From contig JAJYOS010000426.1 in NCBI GenBank assembly GCA_021796055.1, forward strand, positions 1-6,070: DNA of 6,070 nt, written 5' to 3'. A program made the translations under genes and the position numbers. Source of the DNA: Bacteroidota bacterium (GTDB lineage: Bacteria; Bacteroidota; Kryptoniia; Kryptoniales; JAKASW01). A model generated the notes under the pieces. The model was given only the letters and a program-made list of their open reading frames with translations, did not search any database and had not been told where the DNA came from. Shown in pieces: positions 1 through 6,070 of the stretch; position 1 is the first letter of the stretch, and each line of letters starts with the position of its first letter.

Positions 1-73
1 ACGCCCAGTTGGACTCGAACCAACAACCTACGGCTTAGAAGGCCGTTGCTCTATCCAATTGAGCTATGGGCGC
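1..73 (-). tRNA. tRNA-Arg (anticodon UCU), 3' end cut by the window edge
   Basis: Read on the minus strand this folds into a full cloverleaf. The acceptor stem is GCGCCCA against TGGGCGT (six Watson-Crick pairs plus a terminal G-U), the D stem is GCTC/GAGC, the anticodon stem is ACGGC/GCCGT, and the T stem GTTGG/CCAAC encloses loop TTCGAGT. The anticodon loop CTTCTAA gives anticodon TCT (plus-strand positions 37-39), which reads AGA and, by wobble, AGG arginine codons. The variable loop has five bases, so this is a class I tRNA. The last visible base is position 72 of the acceptor strand. The discriminator base and any encoded CCA lie outside the window to the left, so the gene is incomplete by at least one base. 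Confidence 0.97.
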
Positions 74-84
74 ATTGTGACAGT

Positions 85-114
85 AAGATAATCAAAATTG
101 GGCTGGAAAAGCAA
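85..114 (-). promoter_or_regulatory. Possible promoter of the tRNA-Arg gene
   Basis: On the minus strand TTGCTT (109-114) and TATCTT (85-90) are separated by 18 bases, resembling the -35 and -10 boxes of a housekeeping sigma factor. The -10 box ends 11 bases before the tRNA 5' end, which would leave a very short leader for RNase P to remove. The position is right, but both boxes differ from consensus and this is judged by eye. Confidence 0.4.
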
Positions 115-187
115 CGGGGGCTTAAATGCGTTTTACACTAGATGCGGGCTACGCAGTCAACCTTGAAGGCGGTCGCGAGACTCTAAA

Positions 188-216
188 TTGATTATTGTCC
201 GCCTGAATACTATATT
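188..216 (+). promoter_or_regulatory. Possible promoter of the M16 peptidase gene (and ald)
   Basis: TTGATT (188-193) and TATATT (211-216) are separated by 17 bases, a good match to a housekeeping -35/-10 pair, followed by a run of T. A start of transcription about 7 bases after the -10 box would fall near 223-224, only some 5 bases before the ATG at 229. The message would then be nearly leaderless. No Shine-Dalgarno sequence precedes that ATG, which is consistent. The rest of the 74-187 interval shows no RNA gene or other element that I can support. Confidence 0.45.
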
Positions 217-228
217 TTTTGCACAAAA

Positions 229-1536
229 ATGCAGAAAAACCATCGAACACGAAAACGCACCTCTCCGGTAACCCTCAAAGTCGAGTACCCCAACCTCAGT
301 GAGCCTTTCAGGGAAAGACTGCGAAACGGTGTCACGGTGATCGGTGAAAGCATACCATCCGTCGAGAGTGTCGCAATCGGTGTTTGGGTAAATTTCGGTT
401 CCCGCGACGAGAAGAAAGAAGAGAACGGGCTCACCCATCTCATCGAACACATGGTTTTCAAAGGCACGGAACATTTTACTGCTGAGGAGCTGGTTGGCAC
501 TGTCGAGGGACGCGGGGGGTATATCAACGCCTTTACGACTAAGGAGTATTCCTGCTACTACGCCAAGGTCTTCAAGAACGAGCTCCACCCGACCGTCCGC
601 GTCCTTTCGGACCTTGTTATTTACCCGAAGTTTGACGCTTCCGATTTGCAGAACGAGAGGAAGGTCGTCCTTTCCGAGATGCAGGAAGTCTACGACGATC
701 CCGAGGATTGGGGGATGGATTTCATCGAGGAGAAAATTTTCAAAGGCAACCCCTTGTCGATGCCGATAATCGGCAGGGCGTCGACGCTTCGAAGCTTCAC
801 GACGCGCGACCTGCGGAGTTTTCACTCCAGGAATTTCACCGCGGAAAGAATCGTCATCAGCGTCGCTGGCAACTTTGACAGATCGGAGCTTATGGATCAT
901 ATTTCGGCATATTTCTCGCCGCTGGCGCCGATGTCGAAAATTTACATCAGGAAGAAACCGCAAGCCAACAAAGTACGCAGCTACACCGTAAGGCGGGAAG
1001 CGGGGAGACAGGTTCACCTTGTCCTCGGCTCGGCTGCGCCCGGGTTAGACGACCCGGGAAGGTACGCGGCATCTATGGTCGGAGTTATTCTTGGCGACGG
1101 GTCGAGTTCGAGATTGTATAAAAACATCCGTGAGAAGGATGGGCTGGCTTATTCGATTTACTCTTACGGTTCGGCGTACGCCGATACCGGGGTAATGGGA
1201 ATATACGCATGCACGGCGGTCGGCGACTTCGCGCGGGCCGAGAAAAAGATCTTCTCGACCATAGAGGAATTCGCCCGGTACGGCCCCACAAAAGAAGAAG
1301 TGGAGCGAGCGAAGGCGCAGATGAAAGCCGGAATAATATTCTCGCTCGAAAATCTGTGGGACAGGGCATCGCTGTTTGCCAGGGATGAGCTTTATTACCG
1401 GGCGAAGTCGAAATTTTCGGAGTCGCTCGAATCTATAGAAAAAGTCACTGAATCGGACATAGCGGAGGCCGCCGGAAATCTCACAAAGGATGGCCTGGCT
1501 TCAGTCAGAATACTTCCCAAAAAGCCGAAAGCGTAG
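229..1536 (+). CDS. M16 family zinc metallopeptidase (M16B, processing-peptidase type)
   Basis: A zinc-dependent endopeptidase of the inverzincin (pitrilysin/insulinase) family, of the short type related to mitochondrial processing peptidase and bacterial YmxG-like proteins. Members work as dimers that enclose peptides. The N-terminal domain has the inverted zinc motif HLIEH, with His70, Glu73 and His74. Glu150 lies 76 residues further on, the spacing expected for the third zinc ligand, and Glu143 is also in place. The inactive-looking C-terminal repeat has the conserved REKDGLAY segment with Arg301 and Tyr308, which bind substrate in the family. The length of 435 residues is normal for M16B. 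No signal peptide or membrane segment is visible, so it is probably cytoplasmic. The first 26 residues are a basic, poorly conserved-looking leader. I see no alternative in-frame ATG, GTG or TTG before residue 36, which supports the start. It is probably cotranscribed with ald 37 bases downstream. The natural substrate is unknown. Confidence 0.93.
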   Translation: MQKNHRTRKRTSPVTLKVEYPNLSEPFRERLRNGVTVIGESIPSVESVAIGVWVNFGSRDEKKEENGLTHLIEHMVFKGTEHFTAEELVGTVEGRGGYINAFTTKEYSCYYAKVFKNELHPTVRVLSDLVIYPKFDASDLQNERKVVLSEMQEVYDDPEDWGMDFIEEKIFKGNPLSMPIIGRASTLRSFTTRDLRSFHSRNFTAERIVISVAGNFDRSELMDHISAYFSPLAPMSKIYIRKKPQANKVRSYTVRREAGRQVHLVLGSAAPGLDDPGRYAASMVGVILGDGSSSRLYKNIREKDGLAYSIYSYGSAYADTGVMGIYACTAVGDFARAEKKIFSTIEEFARYGPTKEEVERAKAQMKAGIIFSLENLWDRASLFARDELYYRAKSKFSESLESIEKVTESDIAEAAGNLTKDGLASVRILPKKPKA

Positions 1537-1556
1537 CGGAGATCCCGCCGCGCCTG

Positions 1557-1563
1557 AAAGGAG
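1557..1563 (+). promoter_or_regulatory. Shine-Dalgarno site that fixes the ald start
   Basis: AAAGGAG lies 10 bases before the ATG at 1574. The reading frame is open further upstream, into the end of the peptidase gene, so this site together with the family-typical N-terminus [10 protein letters not shown] shows that translation begins at 1574 and not earlier. Confidence 0.8.
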
Positions 1564-1573
1564 AAATCGAACA

Positions 1574-2689
1574 ATGATTGTCGGACTACTGAAAGAAATA
1601 AAGCCTAACGAAAACCGGGTGGCTCTCCTCCCCGCCGGGGTCGAGTTGATGGTCGCGCATGGTCACAAAGTACTTGTCGAGAAGAACGCCGGCGTCGGCA
1701 GCGGATTCCCGGATGAGCTTTACAAGAAGGCGGGCGCGAAGATAATTCCGACCGCGGCGGAGGTCTACGGCGCGGCCGAGATGGTTATGAAGGTCAAAGA
1801 GCCGATCAAGCCGGAATACAAACTCATCAGGAACGGGCAGATAGTCTTCACCTATTTTCACTTCGCCGCCAGCAGGGAACTGACTGAGGCGATGATGAAG
1901 TCGAAGGGAATTTGTGTAGCCTACGAGACAGTGCAGAGGCAGGATCGATCGCTCCCGTTGCTTATTCCCATGAGCGAAGTTGCCGGAAGGATGGCGCCTC
2001 AGGAAGGTGCAAAATATATAGAGAAGACAATGGGCGGAAGAGGAATTCTGCTTGGCGGAGTTCCGGGAGTTGAGCCCGCGGATGTCGTTATCATCGGCGG
2101 CGGAATCGTAGGACAGAACGCGGCGCGAATCGCGGCGGGATTCGGCGCGAGGGTTACGATTCTCGACAACGACCTGTACAAACTCCGCTATCTCGACGAT
2201 GTGATGCCGAGGAACGTTCAGACACTTGCTTCCAACCCGTATAATATTCGCAAATCGGCGTCGCGCGCGGATGTGCTTATAGGCGCAGTACTTATACCCG
2301 GCGCGAAGGCCCCAAAGCTTGTTACAAGAGAAATGTTGAAAGACATGAAGGAAGGTTCCGTGATAGTCGACGTATCCGTGGACCAGGGAGGCTGCATAGA
2401 GACCTGCCATCCCACAACCCACGAGAACCCGACGTACGTCGTTGACGGTGTAGTTCACTACTGCGTTGCCAACATGCCCGGCGCTGTGCCGTTCACATCG
2501 ACCATAGGCCTGACAAATGCGACGCTTCCTTACGCGCTCCAGATTGCCGGCAGCGGCTGGGAGAAGGCCGTGAAGACCAACAACGAAATCAAGCTCGGAC
2601 TTAACATGGCATTCGGGAAGATCACTTACAAACACGTCGCGGAAGCATTCGACTTCGATTATACTCCCGTTGAAGAAATCCTCGGTTGA
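1574..2689 (+). CDS. ald: Alanine dehydrogenase
   Basis: Catalyses reversible NAD-dependent oxidative deamination of L-alanine to pyruvate and ammonia, in the cytoplasm, usually as a hexamer. The protein has 371 residues, the standard length. The N-terminus [10 protein letters not shown], the glycine-rich NAD-binding turn GGGIVG (175-180), and Asp198 at the end of the second Rossmann strand, which should hold the NAD ribose, are all present. The residues known to matter in the Mycobacterium tuberculosis enzyme fall at the same numbers here: Arg15 and Lys75 for substrate binding, His96 and Asp270 for catalysis. The conserved segment around [11 protein letters not shown] (300-310) is also intact. 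The related NAD(P) transhydrogenase alpha subunit is less likely, given the full-length match and complete catalytic set. Ald can supply NADH and pyruvate when alanine or peptides are used, or fix ammonia in reverse. It follows the M16 peptidase closely and precedes complex I genes that would use its NADH. Confidence 0.96.
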   Translation: MIVGLLKEIKPNENRVALLPAGVELMVAHGHKVLVEKNAGVGSGFPDELYKKAGAKIIPTAAEVYGAAEMVMKVKEPIKPEYKLIRNGQIVFTYFHFAASRELTEAMMKSKGICVAYETVQRQDRSLPLLIPMSEVAGRMAPQEGAKYIEKTMGGRGILLGGVPGVEPADVVIIGGGIVGQNAARIAAGFGARVTILDNDLYKLRYLDDVMPRNVQTLASNPYNIRKSASRADVLIGAVLIPGAKAPKLVTREMLKDMKEGSVIVDVSVDQGGCIETCHPTTHENPTYVVDGVVHYCVANMPGAVPFTSTIGLTNATLPYALQIAGSGWEKAVKTNNEIKLGLNMAFGKITYKHVAEAFDFDYTPVEEILG

Positions 2690-2715
2690 ATTGAGCGTCG
2701 GTGGTTTATGGATGC

Positions 2716-2750
2716 GCTGCGGGACTTCCGCGCCGGCGAAATGGAATTTC
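2716..2750 (+). other. Weak tandem hairpins downstream of ald
   Basis: Two small inverted repeats lie after the ald stop. GCGG (2719-2722) and CCGC (2728-2731) enclose GACTT, extendable by two pairs with a one-base bulge. GAAAT (2738-2742) and ATTTC (2746-2750) enclose GGA. A short T run, TTTT at 2753-2756, follows. This could slow or partly terminate transcription from ald, but the stems are short and the T run is poor, so it is not a convincing intrinsic terminator. Confidence 0.25.
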
Positions 2751-2762
2751 AGTTTTAAATTC

Positions 2763-2792
2763 TTGTATGGAAACAGGTAGATTTATTACTTT
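2763..2792 (+). promoter_or_regulatory. Possible promoter of the nuoGHI genes
   Basis: The A/T-rich stretch before nuoG has TTGTAT (2763-2768) and TACTTT (2787-2792) 18 bases apart, within the larger string TATTACTTTG, which resembles the TAnnTTTG box known from Bacteroidota. Transcription would begin around 2800, leaving a leader of about 20 bases that includes the weak AGGA (2811-2814) ahead of the nuoG ATG. The 129-base gap after ald, far longer than the other spacings here, also argues for a separate promoter. Confidence 0.4.
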
Positions 2793-2818
2793 GTTTTTAG
2801 TAGAAATGGTAGGACGAA

Positions 2819-4495
2819 ATGCCTAAGGTAACGATAGAAGGAAAATCTGTAGAAGTCGAAAACGGGACCACTGTAATCCGGGCGGCGGCTCAGGCCGGCG
2901 TCGAGATCCCGCATTTTTGCTGGCACCCGGGACTCTCCGTGGCAGGTAACTGCAGGATGTGCCTGGTGGAAATAGAGAAGATGCCGAAGCTCGCAATCGC
3001 CTGCGCGACACAGGTCTCGGACGGCATGGTGGTACACGTGAATTCCGAGAAGGCTGTTGAGGCGAGAAAAGCCGTGCTCGAGTTCATTCTCATCAATCAT
3101 CCGCTCGACTGCCCGATATGCGATGAAGCCGGGGAGTGCAATCTTCAGGACTACACTTACAGCCACGGCCCCGGGCACAGCGCTCTCGAAGAAGCCAAGA
3201 ACAAAAAACCGAAACGCGTACCGCTCGGCCCGAACGTGGTCTACGACGCGGAGAGATGTATCCTCTGCTCGCGCTGCATCCGGTTCATGGACGAGGTGGC
3301 GAAAGAGCCGACTCTGACATTCGTCGAGCGGGGCGACAGAGTCTACATAGACACTTTCCCGGGAAGGGAATTGACTAACCCTTACTCGATGAACGTGATA
3401 GACCTCTGCCCGGTGGGCGCCTTGACAAACCGTGAATACAGGTTCAAGGCAAGAGTCTGGGAAACCTCCTCAACGGAGGCGATTTGCACGGGCTGCGCTC
3501 GCGGCTGCAACATCAATATCTGGGTTAGAAACAACGAGATCCTCCGCCTTACTCCCCGCAATAACCCCGAGGTTAACAACTACTGGATATGCGACAAGGG
3601 TCGGCTGAATTCGTTCAAACATGTTAATTCGGGTGAACGCCTGAACTCGCCGATGGTCCGGAAGGACGGAGTTCTGCAGGAGGCTGGCTGGGACGAGGCG
3701 CTCGCCCACGCCGCTGACGCGTTGAAACCGTTTTCGAAAGACGAAGTCGCCGTGCTCGGCTCGGCATATTCCTCCGTCGAAGACAACTACGTCCTGCAGA
3801 AATTCGCGAGGCAGGTGCTCGGAACGGCAAACATAGATTTCATGCGTCATGAGGTCGAAGGTGATCAGGACAACCTCCTGATCCGTGCGGACAAAACACC
3901 CAACACTTACGGAGCCCGCGAAGCCGGCGTCGTCTCGCCCAAGGGCGTGGATGTGAACCGGATTTTCGAGCTCATCTCTTCGGGCAAGATCAAGGCCCTC
4001 TATGTCATGGACGACGACATCGTCACGACGAAGGAGAGCGAGGAACTGCTGGCCAAGCTCGATGTCCTGATTGTGAATCACTGGGTCAACACGAAGACGA
4101 CACAACTCGCCGACGTGGTGTTCCCAAGCGCCACTTTTGCGGAGAAATTCGGAACATACGTTAATTTCCTCGGACGCGTGCAGCTTTCCCGCCCGGCTGT
4201 ATCCACGCTGGAGCAGGATAGAGTCCCCGGCAGGTTCAACATGAGCAGGCTTGACAAGTTCGGGAGCGCCTTCGACAAGTGGAACAAAGGACCGCGCCGT
4301 AATGTCCGGTCTTCGTGGGAGATTGTCTCCGCAATCGGCAGCCTGCTGGGCGGCAAGATGCGTTACCAGTCAGCTCAAAAAGTATTCGATGAAATAGCTC
4401 AGTCAATCCCGAGTTTTAAAGGAATGTCACACGCCAAGCTCGGCGACCGTGGAGCGCTGTTGAAGAAATCAAAAGAAGAAGCATTGGTCAAATGA
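2819..4495 (+). CDS. nuoG: NADH-quinone oxidoreductase subunit G (complex I, Fe-S subunit), compact form
   Basis: Peripheral-arm subunit of complex I that passes electrons from the NADH-oxidising module towards NuoI. The N-terminal ferredoxin domain has 2Fe-2S ligands Cys34, Cys45, Cys48 and Cys62 (N1b). Next come His94, Cys98, Cys101 and Cys107, the His-ligated cluster N5, and then Cys147, Cys150, Cys153 and Cys197 for N4. A further set Cys223, Cys226, Cys230, Cys258 has the spacing of the off-pathway cluster N7, which only some bacteria keep. From about residue 218 on the protein is molybdopterin-oxidoreductase-like. With 558 residues it is far shorter than E. coli (about 908) or Thermus (about 783) NuoG, and the loss appears to be in the middle of this domain, since the conserved-looking end is present and no frameshift is visible. 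The ATG at 2819 has only a weak upstream AGGA, but the family N-terminus MPKVTIEGK supports it. Neither nuoE nor nuoF lies directly upstream. Confidence 0.96.
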   Translation: MPKVTIEGKSVEVENGTTVIRAAAQAGVEIPHFCWHPGLSVAGNCRMCLVEIEKMPKLAIACATQVSDGMVVHVNSEKAVEARKAVLEFILINHPLDCPICDEAGECNLQDYTYSHGPGHSALEEAKNKKPKRVPLGPNVVYDAERCILCSRCIRFMDEVAKEPTLTFVERGDRVYIDTFPGRELTNPYSMNVIDLCPVGALTNREYRFKARVWETSSTEAICTGCARGCNINIWVRNNEILRLTPRNNPEVNNYWICDKGRLNSFKHVNSGERLNSPMVRKDGVLQEAGWDEALAHAADALKPFSKDEVAVLGSAYSSVEDNYVLQKFARQVLGTANIDFMRHEVEGDQDNLLIRADKTPNTYGAREAGVVSPKGVDVNRIFELISSGKIKALYVMDDDIVTTKESEELLAKLDVLIVNHWVNTKTTQLADVVFPSATFAEKFGTYVNFLGRVQLSRPAVSTLEQDRVPGRFNMSRLDKFGSAFDKWNKGPRRNVRSSWEIVSAIGSLLGGKMRYQSAQKVFDEIAQSIPSFKGMSHAKLGDRGALLKKSKEEALVK

Positions 4496-5511
4496 TGATA
4501 GCAATCGAAGCCTTAGTCAAGATCATAATTCTTGTCCTTGTTATTCTCGGGATTGTTGCGTACCTGGTCCTGCTGGAGCGCAAAGTAAGTGCTTACATGC
4601 AGGACAGAATCGGTCCGAACCGCGTCGGTCCTAAGGGGCTCTTCCAGCCTTTCGCGGATATCCTGAAGCTGGTGTTGAAGGAGATGATCGTCCCCGAAAA
4701 AGCGAACCAGTTCATCCACGCGCTCGCTCCGGTAATCTCCATCACGGTCGCTATCGGTGCGCTCGCGGTTATCCCGTTCGGCAACTACATAGTGATAGGC
4801 GGGCAGAAAATCAGCCTGCTCATAGCAAACGTGAACGTCGGTGTTCTCTATATTCTCGCGCTTTCCTCACTGGGAGTGTACGGCATCACGCTAAGCGGCT
4901 GGGCGTCCAACAATAAATATTCGCTTCTCGGCGGCCTCCGTTCTTCTGCGCAGATGATCAGCTATGAACTCTCGCTCGGCCTGAGCCTCGTCGGCGTCCT
5001 GATGATAGACGGCACGCTTCAGCTCGACAAGATTACGATGATACAAAGCAGCGGCCTTTGGAACATTGTTTACCAGCCGGTCGGCTTCCTGATTTTCGTC
5101 ACCGCCGCGTTTGCCGAGACCAATCGACTCCCATTCGACCTGCCCGAGGCGGAACCGGAGCTGGTCGGCGGGTATCACACCGAATACAGCGGTATGCGCT
5201 GGGGACTCTTCTTCCTTTCGGAATACACGAACATGATTGTCTCGAGCGCGCTGATGATCGCACTTTATTTCGGCGGCTGGTCGCTGCCGTTCGTCAACTA
5301 CGCGGCCATGGCGCCCAACATTGCGGCGCTCCTCCAGGTCCTGACGTTTTTCGCTAAGTTGGGAGTACTCATATTTGTTTTCATGTGGGTCAGGTGGACT
5401 CTGCCGCGCTTCAGGTACGATCAACTCATGAACGTCGGCTGGAAGATCATGCTTCCGCTGGCGATCCTCAATCTGCTCGGAACCGGCGCAGTGCTGCTTG
5501 CTGTTAAGTAA
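4492..5511 (+). CDS. nuoH: NADH-quinone oxidoreductase subunit H (complex I membrane subunit)
   Basis: Membrane subunit of complex I at the joint with the peripheral arm. With NuoB and NuoD it forms the quinone-binding chamber and links quinone reduction to proton pumping. The 339 residues contain about eight hydrophobic segments, near 6-28, 77-97, 112-133, 155-175, 193-208, 240-262, 275-300 and 318-337. Signature stretches are ERKVSAYMQDRIGPNR (29-44), SLLGGLRSSAQMISYE (144-159) and AETNRLPFDLPEAEPELVGG (208-227). The acidic residues known to matter for coupling in other species, matching Glu159, Glu219, Glu221 and Glu223, are present. The start overlaps the nuoG stop. ATG at 4492 overlaps TGA by three bases in an ATGA arrangement, and a second ATG follows at once at 4495, so the protein may lack one Met. 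There is little Shine-Dalgarno signal, and translational coupling to nuoG is likely. Confidence 0.97.
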   Translation: MMIAIEALVKIIILVLVILGIVAYLVLLERKVSAYMQDRIGPNRVGPKGLFQPFADILKLVLKEMIVPEKANQFIHALAPVISITVAIGALAVIPFGNYIVIGGQKISLLIANVNVGVLYILALSSLGVYGITLSGWASNNKYSLLGGLRSSAQMISYELSLGLSLVGVLMIDGTLQLDKITMIQSSGLWNIVYQPVGFLIFVTAAFAETNRLPFDLPEAEPELVGGYHTEYSGMRWGLFFLSEYTNMIVSSALMIALYFGGWSLPFVNYAAMAPNIAALLQVLTFFAKLGVLIFVFMWVRWTLPRFRYDQLMNVGWKIMLPLAILNLLGTGAVLLAVK

Positions 5512-5514
5512 TGT

Positions 5515-5519
5515 GAGGA
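5515..5519 (+). promoter_or_regulatory. Shine-Dalgarno site that fixes the nuoI start
   Basis: GAGGA lies 5 bases before the ATG at 5525. The frame is open upstream into nuoH, with possible TTG (5498) and GTG (5513) starts, but these would overlap nuoH or the site itself and lack a ribosome binding site of their own. The ATG at 5525 is therefore preferred. Confidence 0.7.
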
Positions 5520-5524
5520 AAGAG

Positions 5525-6031
5525 ATGACAAGTAACGGAAACGGAAAAACAGGCCCAAAGTTAACTCTCTGGGAGAAACTCTATTTCCCGGAAATTATTC
5601 ATGGGATGTCGATAACTATAAGGGCCTTCTTTAGGCCCAAGTTCACGCGCCAGTATCCTGAGGAGAGGTGGGTACCGCCGCCGGTGTTTCGCGGCAGGCC
5701 CGTCCTTGTGATGGAAGATGAAACACACGTCGAGCGCTGTGTGGCGTGCGGACTCTGCGCACGTGTTTGTCCGTCGCTCGCGATCGAGGTCCAGGCCGCG
5801 GAGACGGAACTCGATAAGGAACGTTACCCCGAGCGCTTCGAGATAAATATGTTGAGATGCATCTTCTGCGGGTTCTGCGAAGAAGTGTGCCCCGAAGAAG
5901 CTATCATCATGAGCAAAGATTTTGAGATGACTTTTTCCGATCCGAGAGATGCGATTTTCGGAAAAGACAAACTGCTCATCCCCGCTTCCCAGCTCAAAGA
6001 CCGTCTGGAATTCTTGAAGCAGTACCGTTGA
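5525..6031 (+). CDS. nuoI: NADH-quinone oxidoreductase subunit I (complex I, 2x 4Fe-4S ferredoxin-type)
   Basis: Peripheral-arm subunit carrying the two 4Fe-4S clusters N6a and N6b, which hand electrons from the NuoG side to NuoB and its N2 cluster. The 168-residue protein has two 8Fe-ferredoxin motifs. The first is Cys72-x2-Cys75-x2-Cys78-x3-Cys82-Pro, the second Cys112-x2-Cys115-x2-Cys118-x3-Cys122-Pro. The linker YPERFEINMLRCIFCGFCEE (101-120) is typical of NuoI and separates it from free ferredoxins. The N-terminal part (about 14-40) has the amphipathic, membrane-contacting look of the family. The length is close to the usual 160-180. It starts 13 bases after the nuoH stop and is surely cotranscribed with nuoG and nuoH. 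Confidence 0.97.
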   Translation: MTSNGNGKTGPKLTLWEKLYFPEIIHGMSITIRAFFRPKFTRQYPEERWVPPPVFRGRPVLVMEDETHVERCVACGLCARVCPSLAIEVQAAETELDKERYPERFEINMLRCIFCGFCEEVCPEEAIIMSKDFEMTFSDPRDAIFGKDKLLIPASQLKDRLEFLKQYR

Positions 6032-6035
6032 TCGA

Positions 6036-6070
6036 ATGACCGAAGTTGTGTCAAGTCTTCGCCAAATTCG
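6036..6070 (+). CDS. Possible start of the next gene, cut by the window edge
   Basis: An ATG 4 bases after the nuoI stop opens a frame, beginning MTEVVSSLRQI, with no stop before the window ends. The tight spacing suits another gene of the same operon. The visible residues are not hydrophobic, unlike the usual first residues of NuoJ, and no Shine-Dalgarno sequence is visible ahead of it. Eleven codons are too few to name a product, and the open frame could be chance. Confidence 0.35.
   Translation, partial: MTEVVSSLRQI

Noticed and set aside
1..228. Integration site of a mobile element at the tRNA-Arg gene
   Set aside because: Integration usually targets the 3' end of a tRNA, which points out of the window to the left, and the region to the right has no integrase or repeat of tRNA sequence.
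157..1017. Open frame of 286 codons on the minus strand, opposite the M16 peptidase
   Set aside because: It is antisense to the zinc-site domain of a clear peptidase gene and has no recognisable domain of its own.
1490..1573. Earlier start for ald overlapping the peptidase gene
   Set aside because: The extra 28 residues do not resemble the family, while the ATG at 1574 has a good Shine-Dalgarno site and the typical N-terminus.
1586..2635. Open frame of 349 codons on the minus strand, opposite ald
   Set aside because: It lies almost wholly inside a certain alanine dehydrogenase gene; its translation shows no recognisable domain and is rich in Arg, His and Cys, as expected for an antisense shadow of a codon-biased gene.
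2716..2756. Intrinsic terminator after ald
   Set aside because: The stems are short or bulged and no solid T run follows directly, so it was listed only as a weak hairpin region.
3470..4105. Open frame of 211 codons on the minus strand, opposite nuoG
   Set aside because: It is antisense to conserved nuoG sequence and shows no family features, so it is treated as a shadow.

Overview
The window is ordinary bacterial chromosome with a compact gene layout. From left to right it holds a tRNA-Arg gene on the minus strand, an M16-family zinc peptidase, an alanine dehydrogenase (ald), and three consecutive subunits of respiratory complex I in the order nuoG-nuoH-nuoI. A possible further start codon lies at the right edge. 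All protein genes are on the plus strand. Base composition is moderate and looks even across the genes. There are no transposases, CRISPR arrays, long repeats or obviously foreign genes. I cannot fix the taxonomy from sequence alone. The short NuoG, the general look of the proteins and the A/T-rich promoter-like boxes would suit a member of the Bacteroidota/Chlorobiota/Ignavibacteriota assemblage, but this is only an impression.

Region by region: positions 1-73 are a tRNA-Arg(UCU) cut by the window edge just before its discriminator base. Positions 74-228 form a divergent intergenic region with a plausible promoter in each direction. The M16 peptidase gene (229-1536) keeps the complete HXXEH...E zinc site and the C-terminal Arg/Tyr pair, so it looks like an active M16B enzyme. 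After 37 bases and a good Shine-Dalgarno sequence comes ald (1574-2689), which has all the recognised catalytic residues. Positions 2690-2818 separate ald from the nuo genes and hold weak hairpins and a plausible promoter. The block nuoG (2819-4495), nuoH (4492-5511), nuoI (5525-6031) is tightly packed, with an overlapping stop/start between G and H, and is surely one transcriptional unit.

The three Nuo proteins form a continuous piece of complex I. NuoG carries electrons through Fe-S clusters in the peripheral arm, NuoI carries them on through two 4Fe-4S clusters, and NuoH is the membrane subunit that forms the quinone pocket with its partners. Alanine dehydrogenase makes NADH from alanine, which complex I could oxidise, so the ald-nuo adjacency makes metabolic sense without proving a functional link. 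The points that deserve a second look are the shortened NuoG that still keeps the optional N7 cluster ligands, the absence of nuoE/nuoF next to nuoG, and the M16 start codon that lies very close to its apparent promoter. I found no convincing undescribed system in this window.
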